Source of the DNA: Acidobacteriales bacterium 59-55
GTDB lineage: Bacteria; Acidobacteriota; Terriglobia; Terriglobales; Acidobacteriaceae
Reading direction: 5' to 3'
Assembly: GCA_001897435.1 (NCBI GenBank)
Contig: MKSV01000007.1
Location: 620,001 to 684,000, forward strand
DNA: 64,000 bases
Numbering within the stretch: the stretch's first letter is position 1; each line of letters begins with the position of its first letter. Shown piece after piece: positions 7,171 through 16,892 of the stretch. The notes beneath the pieces are model-generated. The model searched no databases, was not told the DNA's origin, and saw nothing but the letters and a program-made list of their open reading frames with translations. Position numbers and translations under genes: made by a program.

Positions 7171-9525
7171 TTACGCGCTTTCGAGCTTCAGCGACGGCGG
7201 AATATCAGCGGGATTCGTGCCGAATTCGAGGTTAGGCTGGCTGCCCAACGTGAATTCAATTTTGGCTCCTTTGACGATATCGCGATGATTGAACCATGAC
7301 CGTGTGTACGGCTTGCCGTTAAAGGTGACGGACTGGATGTACTGGTCCGACGGTGCGGCGCGATGGGCGACGATCTCAAGCCGCTTGCCCTTGCCGAGCT
7401 GGAGCGTGACATTGTCGAACAGCGGCGTGCCGAAGATGTAGTTGCCGCTGACCGGATCGACAGGATAGAAGCCCATGGCACTCATGATGTACCAGGCCGA
7501 CATCTGGCCGACGTCTTCATTGCCCTGAAGACCGTCGGGCAGAGGCTTATACATGGTCTCCATCAGCATACGGATGCGCTGCTGTGTCTTGTGCGGCTCC
7601 CCGGCGTAGACGTAAAGGTAGGCGATGTGGTGCGATGGTTCGTTGCCCTGCGCATACTGTCCGACGAGGCCTGCGATGTCGGGCGGGGCATCGGGCGGCA
7701 ACACGGTTGGCTGATCGAATAGCTCGTCGAGCTTGGCGAGGAACGGTTTCTGCCCGCCCATCAGTTCAATCAGCCCGGCGGCATCATGCTGAACGCCGAA
7801 GGTTGTCTGCCAGGAGTTGGACTCGGTAAAGTCGCGCCACTTCTTGGTGGTGCCCATCTCGATGGGGCTGAAGTTCGGCGCCCATTCTCCGTTGTCCAGT
7901 TTGGGCCGCGCGAAGTTGATCTTCGTATCGTAGTAGTTGCGATAGTTGAGCGAGCGCTCGGACAGCATCTTCGCGTCGTCGGCATGGCCCAGCTTCTTTG
8001 CTACATGCGCGATCGACCAGTCGTCGTAGCAGTACTCGAAGCCCTTGCTGACGGACTCCTCTTCGAGATCGCAAGGGATGTAGTGCTTCGAGCGGTAGTA
8101 ACCGAGGCCGCGATAGTCGTCGACCATGGCGCGCTTCATCATGCATTGGTAGCCGCGTGCGTAGTCGATGCCGGTGAAGCCCTTATTGCAGGCTTCGGCG
8201 ATAACGGCGGCCGAGTGATAGCCGGTCATCGTCCCGGTCTCGGTGCCTTGCAGCGGCCATACCGGCATTCCCGCGGGGCTCTGCTCGGCCATGCGGATCA
8301 ACGCGTTGCCGAAGTCCGGCACACGCTCGGGAATCATCAGCGTGTATAGAGGATGCGCCGCCCGGAAGGTGTCCCAGAGCGAGAAGGTCGTGTAGTTGCG
8401 CTGACCGGGCTCGAGCTTATGGTTCTGCTTGTCCATGCCGCGATAGCTGCCGTCGACGTCGTCGAAGAGCACCGGACCCAGCGACGCATGGTAGAGCGCT
8501 GCGTAGAAGACGCGCTGATGATCCTCGTTGTCGGTTGTGATGTGGATGCGCGAGAGTTGCTGATTCCATTTCTCGCGGGCATTGCGGCGAACCTGCTCGA
8601 AGTTCCATTCCGGCAGTTCGACTTTCAGGTTATTTCCGGCGGACTTCGCGCTGACACCGGAGATGCCCGTCTTCACGCAGATGATCGGGTTATGCGTCAG
8701 ATCGAAGAAAAGAACGCATTTGAGCGACTTGCCCGTAAGCGGCTGCGAACCGGCCTGAACCTCGGCGTCATCCTTGTAAAAAGCGATGCGCGTCGGCCTC
8801 TGCGAGAACTGCATGGTGAAGTAAGCCTCGCGCCCGTCTCCCCAAGCCTTGGTGGTGCGCCCTCCAGCGAGGGTGTCGGGAGCGATGCGTTCGAGCGATG
8901 CGGAGACGACAGTCGGCTTGGCGTTCGCCTGGTAGCCGTGCTCGAGATCGACGAGGATGTGCCCGCTCTTCGTGCCGGAGGGGAAGGTGTAGCGGTGCAG
9001 GCCGGTGCGCTCGGTAGCGGTCAACTCGGCGCGAATACCGTAGTCCTTGAGCAGGACAGAGTAGTATCCCGGTTCGGCGTGCTCGTCCTTGTGGTCGAAG
9101 CGCGAGCGATAGCCTTCATCGGGATTGCTTCGCGGGCCGGGGACAAGCTTCGATTCGCCGGTTCCTGGCATCACGAGAAAGTCGAGCAGGTCACCGCAGC
9201 CGGTTCCACTCAGGTGCGTGTGGCTGAAGCCCATGATGGAGGTGTCGGAGGCGTGGTATCCGGAGCACCAGTCCCAGCCGTCGTTGTAGGTGTCCGGGCT
9301 AAGCTGGACTGCGCCGAACGGTACGACCGCGCCGGGGAAGCAATGGCCGTGACCGCCGGTCCCGATGGTGACATCGACCAGAGAGGCGGGATCTCCGGCT
9401 ACTCCGGAAGGCCCGGAGTGGGGAATCAGCTTGCCGAATGCAGTGGTTCCGGTAGCGCTAACGGCACAAGCGGCAGAGACGCCACCGAGGAAAGTTCTTC
9501 TTGAAATCACGGGAACTCCGTCCAT
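7171..9525 (-). CDS. GH92-family alpha-mannosidase, Tat-exported
   Basis: Exo-acting alpha-mannosidase of glycoside hydrolase family 92, 784 residues, the usual size. The N terminus has a twin-arginine signal (SRRTFLGG, Arg9-Arg10) followed by a hydrophobic segment, so the folded enzyme is exported. Family signatures are plain: PGAVVPFGAVQLSPDT and GFSHTHLSGTGCGDL in the N-terminal beta domain, and GNEDVGQMSAWYIMSAMGFYP in the (alpha/alpha)6 domain, where the acidic pair expected to act as catalytic base lies. GH92 enzymes are calcium-dependent and trim mannose from N-glycans and yeast mannan. It is last in a minus-strand run GH20-GH29-GH92, 136 bp after GH29. Confidence 0.9.
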   Translation of the reverse strand: MDGVPVISRRTFLGGVSAACAVSATGTTAFGKLIPHSGPSGVAGDPASLVDVTIGTGGHGHCFPGAVVPFGAVQLSPDTYNDGWDWCSGYHASDTSIMGFSHTHLSGTGCGDLLDFLVMPGTGESKLVPGPRSNPDEGYRSRFDHKDEHAEPGYYSVLLKDYGIRAELTATERTGLHRYTFPSGTKSGHILVDLEHGYQANAKPTVVSASLERIAPDTLAGGRTTKAWGDGREAYFTMQFSQRPTRIAFYKDDAEVQAGSQPLTGKSLKCVLFFDLTHNPIICVKTGISGVSAKSAGNNLKVELPEWNFEQVRRNAREKWNQQLSRIHITTDNEDHQRVFYAALYHASLGPVLFDDVDGSYRGMDKQNHKLEPGQRNYTTFSLWDTFRAAHPLYTLMIPERVPDFGNALIRMAEQSPAGMPVWPLQGTETGTMTGYHSAAVIAEACNKGFTGIDYARGYQCMMKRAMVDDYRGLGYYRSKHYIPCDLEEESVSKGFEYCYDDWSIAHVAKKLGHADDAKMLSERSLNYRNYYDTKINFARPKLDNGEWAPNFSPIEMGTTKKWRDFTESNSWQTTFGVQHDAAGLIELMGGQKPFLAKLDELFDQPTVLPPDAPPDIAGLVGQYAQGNEPSHHIAYLYVYAGEPHKTQQRIRMLMETMYKPLPDGLQGNEDVGQMSAWYIMSAMGFYPVDPVSGNYIFGTPLFDNVTLQLGKGKRLEIVAHRAAPSDQYIQSVTFNGKPYTRSWFNHRDIVKGAKIEFTLGSQPNLEFGTNPADIPPSLKLESA

Positions 9526-9661
9526 TGAGATTGAGCATTGCCACTGTAGGGTATGACGAAACGGCGAGGGAATGGATGCTCGCGGCAGAACTCTTTGCCG
9601 GTTCCGAGTCTACACCGCCGAAGCAGGATCTGGCATTTTGGGGAGAAGCGATCTGATAGCG

Positions 9662-11047
9662 CTACCTGCCGGAGGTTGAGCTGCCGTTGAAGATCTGAAA
9701 CTCGCGGATCGCCGCAGTTCCAGAGGTCGATATCAAATTGAGGCGAACGCGCTGCGTGGTGCAGGCAGGGAAGATATCGATCTTCTTGTGCCCGATGGCG
9801 TGAGCGCGGACGAGCGGCTTCCATCGGCCATTCTGCCAGGCTTCGATGGCATAGTCTTCCACGTGCTGGCCCTCGTTGAGCCTCTCCATGGTGACGGCGC
9901 GGTCGAAGGTGACGGGCTTGTCGAAGCGGACCTCAAGGATGCCGTGCAGCGGAGGAGCTACCCAGAAGGTGTCAGGGTCGTTGTCGACGGCGTCGTGTTC
10001 GGAGAGGGTGCTGTGGCCGTGCTCGGCGACCAGATTGTAGCCATAGATGCGGTGGAGGGCTTCGCCGAATTCGTGCAGCCGCTTGACGTCCGCGGCGGGG
10101 AGTTGCCCGGTATCGTCCGGGGCGAGTCCCAGCATAAGCTGCGCGCCGCGTCCGACCGTTTTTGTATAGATATCCAGCAACTCGTCTACCGAGCGCAGTG
10201 TGGACTCATCGTTCGGGTGCCAGAACCAATGGCCGCGATGCAGCGGCGTATCGGCCTCGACCGGACGCCAGCGCAGAAATCCGGATCGGTCGACGACGTT
10301 CCAGTTCTCGAAGGTGACTTCACCGCGCTCGTTGCCGACCCAGCGCAGGTCGGCGTTTTTATAGAGCGCGACGTCGGCAAAGACCATTGTGTTCGGCTGA
10401 TAGGTGCGCAACTCGTTGATGATGGCGTCGAAGTCGTAGGTGCGCCCTGCGCTGCCCGCGCCATCGATCCAGAACTCGGTCAGCGGACCGTAATGGGTGG
10501 CGAGTTCATCAAGTTGGGCGAGGTAGTACTTGTCGTAGGCTTTGGGGTCCGGGTAGCGCTTGTCGTGCCGGTCCCACGGAGAGAGATAGACGCCGAAGCC
10601 CAGTCCCGCCTTGTGCGCGGAGTCGGAGGCCATGCGGACGAGGTCGCCTTTACCATCGAGCCACGGACTGTTTTTGACGCTGTAGTCGGTCTGCTTTGTG
10701 GGCCACAGCGCGAAGCCGTCGTGATGTTTTGCCACCAGTACGGCGTATCGCGCTCCCCCGGCCTTGGCGGCTTCCATCCATTGGTCGGTATCGACGTGAG
10801 TTGGACGAAAGACCGATGGCGAGGCGGTGCCGTCACCCCATTCGCGATTCAAAAAGGTATTGGTGCCGAAGTGGAAGATGACGCCGATCTCAAGGTCCTG
10901 CCACTCGACCTGGGCAGGGCTGGGCTTGATGTCGACAAAGTTCTGCGCGACGGCGGGGGAGAGCAATGCCAGACAAGCCAGCGCCACAACCGCGTGACAG
11001 AGGAGGGATTGCCGGGTTGGCCTTATGGATAGAGCTTGATTGCACAT
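9662..11047 (-). CDS. GH29-family alpha-L-fucosidase, secreted
   Basis: Retaining alpha-L-fucosidase of 461 residues. A Sec signal peptide ends near SPAVAQ at residue 35. The GH29 barrel shows GVIFHFGTNTF, the active-site KHHDGFALW (residues 107-115) and TEFWIDG, in which Asp195 is the expected nucleophile. The last 120 residues resemble a discoidin-like carbohydrate-binding module (DNDPDTFW, VEDYAIEAW). The acid/base residue varies in this family and I cannot place it. It starts 14 bases after the GH20 stop, so the two genes are almost certainly one transcript. The expected job is removal of terminal fucose from glycans before the hexosaminidase and mannosidase act. Confidence 0.9.
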   Translation of the reverse strand: MCNQALSIRPTRQSLLCHAVVALACLALLSPAVAQNFVDIKPSPAQVEWQDLEIGVIFHFGTNTFLNREWGDGTASPSVFRPTHVDTDQWMEAAKAGGARYAVLVAKHHDGFALWPTKQTDYSVKNSPWLDGKGDLVRMASDSAHKAGLGFGVYLSPWDRHDKRYPDPKAYDKYYLAQLDELATHYGPLTEFWIDGAGSAGRTYDFDAIINELRTYQPNTMVFADVALYKNADLRWVGNERGEVTFENWNVVDRSGFLRWRPVEADTPLHRGHWFWHPNDESTLRSVDELLDIYTKTVGRGAQLMLGLAPDDTGQLPAADVKRLHEFGEALHRIYGYNLVAEHGHSTLSEHDAVDNDPDTFWVAPPLHGILEVRFDKPVTFDRAVTMERLNEGQHVEDYAIEAWQNGRWKPLVRAHAIGHKKIDIFPACTTQRVRLNLISTSGTAAIREFQIFNGSSTSGR

Positions 11048-11061
11048 ATTAGGCCTGCCTA

Positions 11062-13143
11062 CTATTCCTGTACCGCGTTTACCAATGAAGTGAGCGGGTC
11101 GATGAAGGTGAAGCGCACGACAGCGGACGGCTTTTTAGCGGTTTCGATCTCCGACAGCTTGCCGGCCTTCCATCCGGCAGGAGCCTTCGCTCCCGTCGAG
11201 AGGAGATGGATGGCTTCGGCTGCGGTCTTCGCCAGCCCCGGAAGCTGCTCAGCCCGTGTTTGCGCTTCGGCCAGCAGTGGCGAGTGCTTCATCTGCTGTT
11301 CGACGGCAGGCACGGAGTTGGAGACGCCCTCGAACCACTGATTCAGGGCAGCCTGATCTGCTGTGTCGGACTGTGGGGCTTTAAGGAAGCTCTGGGTAAG
11401 CTTTGCGATCCTGTAACGCGAAGGCGGATCGGGACGCACCGCATCGACGAAGCGATTGAGGACGGTAAGTTGCGAGGTCCGCTGCTCCTGATAACGATCG
11501 TGAAAGCTGACCGGTTCAAAGGCAGAGGCGAAGGTCCGAAGCTGGTCGATATTCTGCGTTCCGGCAAGGGAGCGTAGGGCGGCATCCTCATGGCTCAGAT
11601 GGCGCAGGCCGAGGCCTTCGAGCTGGATGGAGACCACGTTGAGACGACGATACATGTCGTCCACGTCGGTCACGTTCTCCGGAGACCAGAAGCGCTCGGC
11701 AATAGCAGCCGTTCGCGGCCAGATTCGAGAGTCGATGGTGTGCTCGTCGAGTTGTTCGGCCCACATGCAGACCTCGCCGCCGAGGACGCGCTTTCGCTGT
11801 TCCGGTGTCAGGGGGGAACTGGACGGCAGAGGATCAGCAAGGTAATGCGTTGCCGCCGGCTTCATCGCATCGAGGTAGTAAGGCGCGGAGAGAATACCCT
11901 GGTATCCCTGCTCCGCCCCCTTCGCCAGCGAGGCCTCGCCGCGCCAGGACTGGATGACGATGTCCTTGGGCAGCGCGGGATTAAGGATCTCATCCCAGCC
12001 AACCATGTGCTTGTGCAGGCCGGTGAGAATCTTCAGTACTCGGGTGTTGAAGTAAGCCTGGAGCGCGGGGGAGTCCTTGAGATGGTGCGCCTTCATGAAG
12101 GCCAGGATGCGCGGATTCGTCTTCCAATCGGGGGCTGGAGTTTCGTCGCCGCCGATGTGCATATAGGCGTCGGGAAAGAGAGTAGCCATCTCGCCGAGGA
12201 AGCGCGCGATGAACTGGTAGGTCTCCTCACGTGTCGGGTCGAGGGCAAAGGGAGCGATGCCGAACTGGGTGCGGACGGCGGGTGGAGGTGTGCCGCTGGC
12301 GAGTTTGGGATAGGCTACCTGCCATGCCGTGCTGTGGCCGGGCATCTCAAACTCCGGGACGACGCGAATGCCGCGTGCGCGGGCGTAAGCGACCAGGTCC
12401 TTGGCGTCTTGCTGCGTGTAGAAAAGGCCGTTCGAGCCAATGCCGGTGAGCCGCGGGTAGAGCTTGCTCTCAATGCGGAAGCCCTGGTCTTCTGTCAGGT
12501 GCCAGTGGAAGACATTTAGCTTGACCGCGGCCATGCCGTCGATCGTGCGCTTGAGGACATCCATCGGCTCGAAGTGGCGTCCGCAGTCGACCATCAGGCC
12601 GCGCCATCGGAAGCGGGGCGAATCCTTGATCGATACCAGCGGCAGCACATAGTCACTCCCAGAAGGCTGCACCAGCTGCACGAGCGTTTCGAGTCCGTGC
12701 ATAGCTCCCACAACGGTCGCGGCCTCGATGCGCGCGCCCGAGGACGTCACGGCAAGGGAGTAAGACTCGTCTTCGTCGATGGACTGAATCTTCTCGCCCG
12801 CTCCCTGCACCGCCAACGTTAATTGAGCCTCGGTTCCGGCAGGCGCGGCCTTTGCCGGGAGAGGAACTCCTGTCCTTTGTCGTATCTGCAGCAGTGCACG
12901 ATGGATAGCGCCATCGAGCCGCGGATCGTCGAAATGCGTCGCGGCAGCACGAAACTCGGGCGTCAGCACAAAGCCGCCGTCGGTCGCCGTTAGGCTGGCC
13001 GGCCGCGGCATCAGGTTATTGGTGAAGGTAACGCTAGATGGACTCATTTGGCTGAAGGAAACGGAAGACGCCAGAATTACGGTTACGGCTGCGATGGACG
13101 ACAAAGACGATGACAGGGATGCAGGCCAGAAGCGAATCTTCAT
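11062..13143 (-). CDS. GH20-family beta-N-acetylhexosaminidase, secreted
   Basis: Enzyme of 693 residues releasing terminal GlcNAc or GalNAc by substrate-assisted catalysis. An N-terminal signal segment is followed by the GH20b alpha/beta domain (about 45-165) and the TIM barrel with FHWHLTEDQGFRIESK, PEFEMPGHS and HIGGDE. Asp333-Glu334 are the catalytic pair. The barrel ends near residue 520; the helical C-terminal part is less conserved. ATG 13143 is preferred because GAGGAAACG precedes it; an upstream ATG at 13176 has no such site. It leads the GH20-GH29-GH92 run on the minus strand. Confidence 0.92.
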   Translation of the reverse strand: MKIRFWPASLSSSLSSIAAVTVILASSVSFSQMSPSSVTFTNNLMPRPASLTATDGGFVLTPEFRAAATHFDDPRLDGAIHRALLQIRQRTGVPLPAKAAPAGTEAQLTLAVQGAGEKIQSIDEDESYSLAVTSSGARIEAATVVGAMHGLETLVQLVQPSGSDYVLPLVSIKDSPRFRWRGLMVDCGRHFEPMDVLKRTIDGMAAVKLNVFHWHLTEDQGFRIESKLYPRLTGIGSNGLFYTQQDAKDLVAYARARGIRVVPEFEMPGHSTAWQVAYPKLASGTPPPAVRTQFGIAPFALDPTREETYQFIARFLGEMATLFPDAYMHIGGDETPAPDWKTNPRILAFMKAHHLKDSPALQAYFNTRVLKILTGLHKHMVGWDEILNPALPKDIVIQSWRGEASLAKGAEQGYQGILSAPYYLDAMKPAATHYLADPLPSSSPLTPEQRKRVLGGEVCMWAEQLDEHTIDSRIWPRTAAIAERFWSPENVTDVDDMYRRLNVVSIQLEGLGLRHLSHEDAALRSLAGTQNIDQLRTFASAFEPVSFHDRYQEQRTSQLTVLNRFVDAVRPDPPSRYRIAKLTQSFLKAPQSDTADQAALNQWFEGVSNSVPAVEQQMKHSPLLAEAQTRAEQLPGLAKTAAEAIHLLSTGAKAPAGWKAGKLSEIETAKKPSAVVRFTFIDPLTSLVNAVQE

Positions 13144-13245
13144 GGGGTACGTTTCCTCGCCTCCAAGGTAACTCATCTCTCTATAGAAAGGTAGAAACGG
13201 GAAAGAAAGGCAGATAAAGAGAAGCGCCCCGGCAATCTACCGAGG

Positions 13246-13896
13246 TTATGTTTGCAGTTGCCAGAGCTCGGTGATGAGCATGCCTGAAAACGAAGGATGA
13301 CAGGCAGTGCGGACCAGCCCAGCCTCGCTCAAGGCCTCGGCATGGTTAGGCAGGCGGTTGGTACGAAGGCCAGTCAGAATGCGGAAGGCAAGGTAGAGCC
13401 CACGGACAAGGATGAGGGCGGGAAGGCGCATCGGACCGGACGGGATGCGGAAGTCGGAGACGACCCAAAGGGCTCCGGGAGCGAGTGATCGTCTGATGCG
13501 AATAACGAGCGCGTCGAGGCTGGGCTCATCGAGGCAATCGAGAAAAAAGTGAGTGACGATCAGATCATAGGGGCCAACCGGCCTGAAGGCGAGCGCGTCG
13601 ATGTGATGAGTTTCAAGACGGGCAGCGGCATCGAGCGTTCTGGACGCGCAACGCCGACGAAGCAGGCGAAGCATAGCCGAGCTGCTATCGATGGCGTCGG
13701 CATGAATATCGGGAGCGGCTGCCATCAGTTCGGCCAGAAATCGTCCGTCGCCGTCGCCGAGGACGAGGGCTTTCTTTTGATCCCGCAGATGGGGGAGAAA
13801 GTGGAGACGGCAGCGCTCAAGACGGCCGCCAAGAGTAAGGTATTCGAGCCAGCGATAGGGGCGGGCTATGAAGTTGAAGTTGGCATGAGGTTTCAT
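13246..13896 (-). CDS. Class I SAM-dependent methyltransferase
   Basis: Methyltransferase-like protein of 216 residues. The SAM site reads ALVLGDGDGRFLAELM, an LGxGDGR variant of motif I, followed by the acidic DAIDSSSAML and PYDLIVTHFFLDCL. The frame continues upstream inside the next gene, but ATG 13896 overlaps that gene's TGA by four bases (ATGA), which signals translational coupling. The partner upstream is a UbiA-like membrane protein, so a role in modifying a prenylated lipid or quinone is possible. That link is inference, and the substrate is unknown. Confidence 0.75.
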   Translation of the reverse strand: MKPHANFNFIARPYRWLEYLTLGGRLERCRLHFLPHLRDQKKALVLGDGDGRFLAELMAAAPDIHADAIDSSSAMLRLLRRRCASRTLDAAARLETHHIDALAFRPVGPYDLIVTHFFLDCLDEPSLDALVIRIRRSLAPGALWVVSDFRIPSGPMRLPALILVRGLYLAFRILTGLRTNRLPNHAEALSEAGLVRTACHPSFSGMLITELWQLQT

Positions 13897-14807
13897 CGGT
13901 AGAGAAAAGGGATAAGGAGGATGGGCGTCAGCAGCGCTAGATCCGCGGCAGCACGTAGAGTCAGAGCCGGGATGCGGTGACGGCGATGGTGCAGCAGCAT
14001 CAGGAAGATCGCGGAGAGGGTGGTAGCGAGGGCAATCGACCATGGAGCGTGGTGATCGAGAAGCGCAAGCAGAGTTCCAGTCACGGCGATGGCTTTTGCA
14101 AAGAAAGGAAGATGGCGGAGAGCGAACCGAGTAGTTGCATGGGCAGGGTGCTCACCGGAAGTAGAAACGTGCTGCGAGTCGTGTTCCCACGCATAGATGA
14201 AGAGGCAGTTAAGGCTACAGAGGGTGGCAAAGAGTATTGCCGGAAGCAGCAGGGCGAGGCGCAGTCCCGGCTGGCGGGCGACGGTTGGGATGAAGGTGGC
14301 GGCGGCGAAGAAGATGCCGACGGCGATCTCTTTGGGGAAGCGGTGGGCGCTGCGGGTAGCGTGGATCAGGATGAAGTATCCGAAGAGCAGGCCGCCAAGA
14401 ATGAGATAGAGGTGGACGGCTTCTGTGGTGAGGCGGAGCAGAAGTGGTGCGAGCGCCACCGAAGTCAGAAGAATGCCCGCGACGAACGCTGTGCGATGGC
14501 GATGGTGAAAGTAGTGACGCGCTTCGAGGTGCGGTTCACTCCGGCTCTGGCTGTCGAGCGAGCGAGTGTCCAGCAGACGGTCGGCGGCATAGAGCATCCA
14601 GACGGCGAAGAACATCGCGAGGGTAGAAGAAAGAGGCAGCCGGATGTGGTTGGCGGCGGCGATGAACCAGATCCAGAGCGATGCTACCGTCGGGGCATCG
14701 AGCGAGAGGAGATGCCATAGCTCGAAGAGCGATCGCCGGCTTGTGGCGCGAGCTTTTTGGGCTGTAACCGGCCTGGGAGACGTCGAGGTTGGCGATGCAA
14801 GTGCCAC
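13893..14807 (-). CDS. UbiA-like integral membrane protein
   Basis: Membrane protein of 304 residues with eight to nine hydrophobic helices, starting at GTG 14807. The layout resembles UbiA-superfamily prenyltransferases: the stretch LYAADRLLDTRS sits where the first aspartate-rich NDxxD motif is expected, and RFPKEIAVGIFF sits near the second, where an acidic motif is weak. The departures mean it may not be a working prenyltransferase. The stop overlaps the start of the methyltransferase gene by four bases. I do not recognise a specific substrate. Confidence 0.55.
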   Translation of the reverse strand: MALASPTSTSPRPVTAQKARATSRRSLFELWHLLSLDAPTVASLWIWFIAAANHIRLPLSSTLAMFFAVWMLYAADRLLDTRSLDSQSRSEPHLEARHYFHHRHRTAFVAGILLTSVALAPLLLRLTTEAVHLYLILGGLLFGYFILIHATRSAHRFPKEIAVGIFFAAATFIPTVARQPGLRLALLLPAILFATLCSLNCLFIYAWEHDSQHVSTSGEHPAHATTRFALRHLPFFAKAIAVTGTLLALLDHHAPWSIALATTLSAIFLMLLHHRRHRIPALTLRAAADLALLTPILLIPFLYR

Positions 14808-14886
14808 ACTTCTATTTTAGGCGCGAAGAGTGCATGCAGGCCTGGAGGCTCATTGCCTGCGAACGGTCTCGCCATAAAATAAACAG

Positions 14887-16683
14887 CTATGCGGTGGCGG
14901 TGTTGGGACCGCGAGCTTCCGTCGCCTCAGCAGGAATTTTAGCGGGGCGGGATTCGCGAGATTCATGCGCTCCGGCTATCCACAGGCCGGGATCGATGTC
15001 GGGGAAGACGCTGTCGCGGTGTTCGATCTCGGCCAGGCGGGATTCCTGGGCTGTGGTGATGGACCCGTTGGATTCGAACGCCTGCCAGATGGCTTTGACT
15101 TCATTGAACTGATCGTTGTGGGTGAGGAAGCGAATCTCCGCGTAGTCACGCGCCGCTCCGGTGGTGATGAGGAACTGCCAGTCGGACGATTCGAGCAGTA
15201 GAAGTTCGCGGCAGAGCTGCTGCATGATGCGTTTGCCGAGAGCGCTGTCACGCCAGCTTCCGGCGGTGCAGACCTCCCGGGTGTAGAGTTCGGCGGGATA
15301 GATGTGCGTGTAGGTCCACGAAGTCTCGGGGTTCATCCAGACGTGGTTGTTGCCCTCGGCTCCCCAGGAGCCTTCGTGCATGGCGATGAAGCCCGCGCGA
15401 GGGTAGCGGTCGAGATATTCCGCGCAACTGATGAGCTGGATGCGGGTGTCGTAGTCGTGCAGGGTGCGGGCCACGGCTTCGAGCCAAAGGACGCCTTCAA
15501 ACCACCAGTGGCCAAAGAGCTCGGCGTCGAAGGGCGAGCAGAGAATCGGCGGGATAGAGTCGTTGAAGCCCGATTGCAGTGCTTCCCATACCAGGTGAAC
15601 GTAGTTCGCTGCGTGAGACTTGACGCGCTCGGCGGCTTCCTTGGGATAGTAGGGCTGCTTGTCCCCCATATCCACCTTGGAGCCAGTGACGCGCCAGTAG
15701 CGATGGCCGCCGGGCCAGCGCTTCTTGTGAAAGTCGAGATAGGTGCCGTCGCCGGGGTAGCCGGAGTCGCCCGACCATACCTGGACGCCGGTACGGGGGT
15801 CGCGAGGGAAGATCGTCGTAGCGTAACGCTTGTCGTACGGGCCATCCACGTAATAGGGCTGGTAGAGGCGACGGTAGTCGTGATGCGTCATCTCCTCGGA
15901 GATCTCGTCGATGGGCACACCGCCGTTGAGCAGTTCATACGGCGAGGGGACACGGTGCGATTCCTCGACGAGATGGGTATCGACGAAGAAGAACTCGATG
16001 CCCGACTCGGAGAGCGCCTGCTCCACGCCGATGCGATCGAAGCCTGGAGGCGTGGGCGAACCGTCGGCGTTGGCAACGGGATAGTTCCAGAAACCTGCCG
16101 GGCGGTAGCCGCATTCAGGAGCCCAGATGCCCTTCGGCGCCGAGCCGATGTGACGGGTATGGGTGGCAACCGCGGTGCGAACCTGGGCGCGGACGCTCTC
16201 ATCAGTTCCCAGCAGCGGCATGTAGCCATGGGTAGCGCCGCAGGTGATGATGTCGATCAGGCCGATGTCGTTGAAGTGGCGAAAGCCTTTGATGATGCTC
16301 TGGTCAAAATCGTTGAAGTCTTCGAGCGCCTGCGAGAAGAAGCGATGCCAGAAGCGCGCCGTCTCGGCATAGTGAGCCTCGCCTGTCTGGGTGAAGAAGG
16401 CCTCGTCCTCCTGGGCGGCGACGATCTTGCGGCCCAGATATTTAGGAAACTCCGCGATGAAGACGGGGTGCGAGAGCTGTTCGAGCAGAATGGGGGAGAG
16501 ATTGAGATTGCAGTTAAAGCGGACGTTATCGCGCTCGAGGTTCTTGAGCATGCGCAGCAGCGGCAGGTAAGTCTCGGCGGCAGCCTCGTGGAGCCACTCC
16601 ATGCCATGCGGCCACGTGCCGTGATTGACGACGTAAGGCAAATGGGCGTGCAGGGTGAAGGTGAGGAAACCTGCTGGACCCAT
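14887..16683 (-). CDS. GH57-family 1,4-alpha-glucan branching enzyme
   Basis: Glycogen branching enzyme of the GH57/DUF1957 type, about 598 residues. Near the N terminus LHAHLPYV gives the conserved His pair. WAPECGYRP holds the presumed nucleophile Glu190. FDAELFGHWWFEG carries the second catalytic acid and the family's characteristic signature. The C-terminal part is helical, as in known members. The start is uncertain: ATG 16683 gives the expected N terminus, but a TTG at 16722 has a GAGGT eight bases ahead and would add 13 residues. It likely builds alpha-1,6 branches in storage glycogen. No glgA or glgC is nearby. Confidence 0.85.
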   Translation of the reverse strand: MGPAGFLTFTLHAHLPYVVNHGTWPHGMEWLHEAAAETYLPLLRMLKNLERDNVRFNCNLNLSPILLEQLSHPVFIAEFPKYLGRKIVAAQEDEAFFTQTGEAHYAETARFWHRFFSQALEDFNDFDQSIIKGFRHFNDIGLIDIITCGATHGYMPLLGTDESVRAQVRTAVATHTRHIGSAPKGIWAPECGYRPAGFWNYPVANADGSPTPPGFDRIGVEQALSESGIEFFFVDTHLVEESHRVPSPYELLNGGVPIDEISEEMTHHDYRRLYQPYYVDGPYDKRYATTIFPRDPRTGVQVWSGDSGYPGDGTYLDFHKKRWPGGHRYWRVTGSKVDMGDKQPYYPKEAAERVKSHAANYVHLVWEALQSGFNDSIPPILCSPFDAELFGHWWFEGVLWLEAVARTLHDYDTRIQLISCAEYLDRYPRAGFIAMHEGSWGAEGNNHVWMNPETSWTYTHIYPAELYTREVCTAGSWRDSALGKRIMQQLCRELLLLESSDWQFLITTGAARDYAEIRFLTHNDQFNEVKAIWQAFESNGSITTAQESRLAEIEHRDSVFPDIDPGLWIAGAHESRESRPAKIPAEATEARGPNTATA

Positions 16684-16892
16684 ATTGTTGCTGGACGGTG
16701 CTTTGGGCGTTGCCTTCGTCAAGACGGTGTACCTCGAAAGAAGCCTATTTCTTTGGGTAAAAACAGCATCCTGCGCATTTTTCTGGCCGCTGATACCGAG
16801 TTTACACGATGGATGAGAGCCAAAATCTCCATTCTGAGGCGGCGGCAATCCCAAAAGCCCTTGTCGAATCTCTTGCCGATGGGGGCCGTCGA

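Noticed and set aside
8353-9504. Long plus-strand frame inside the GH92 gene
   Set aside because: Shadow of the GH92 coding frame; its product has no recognisable motif or signal.
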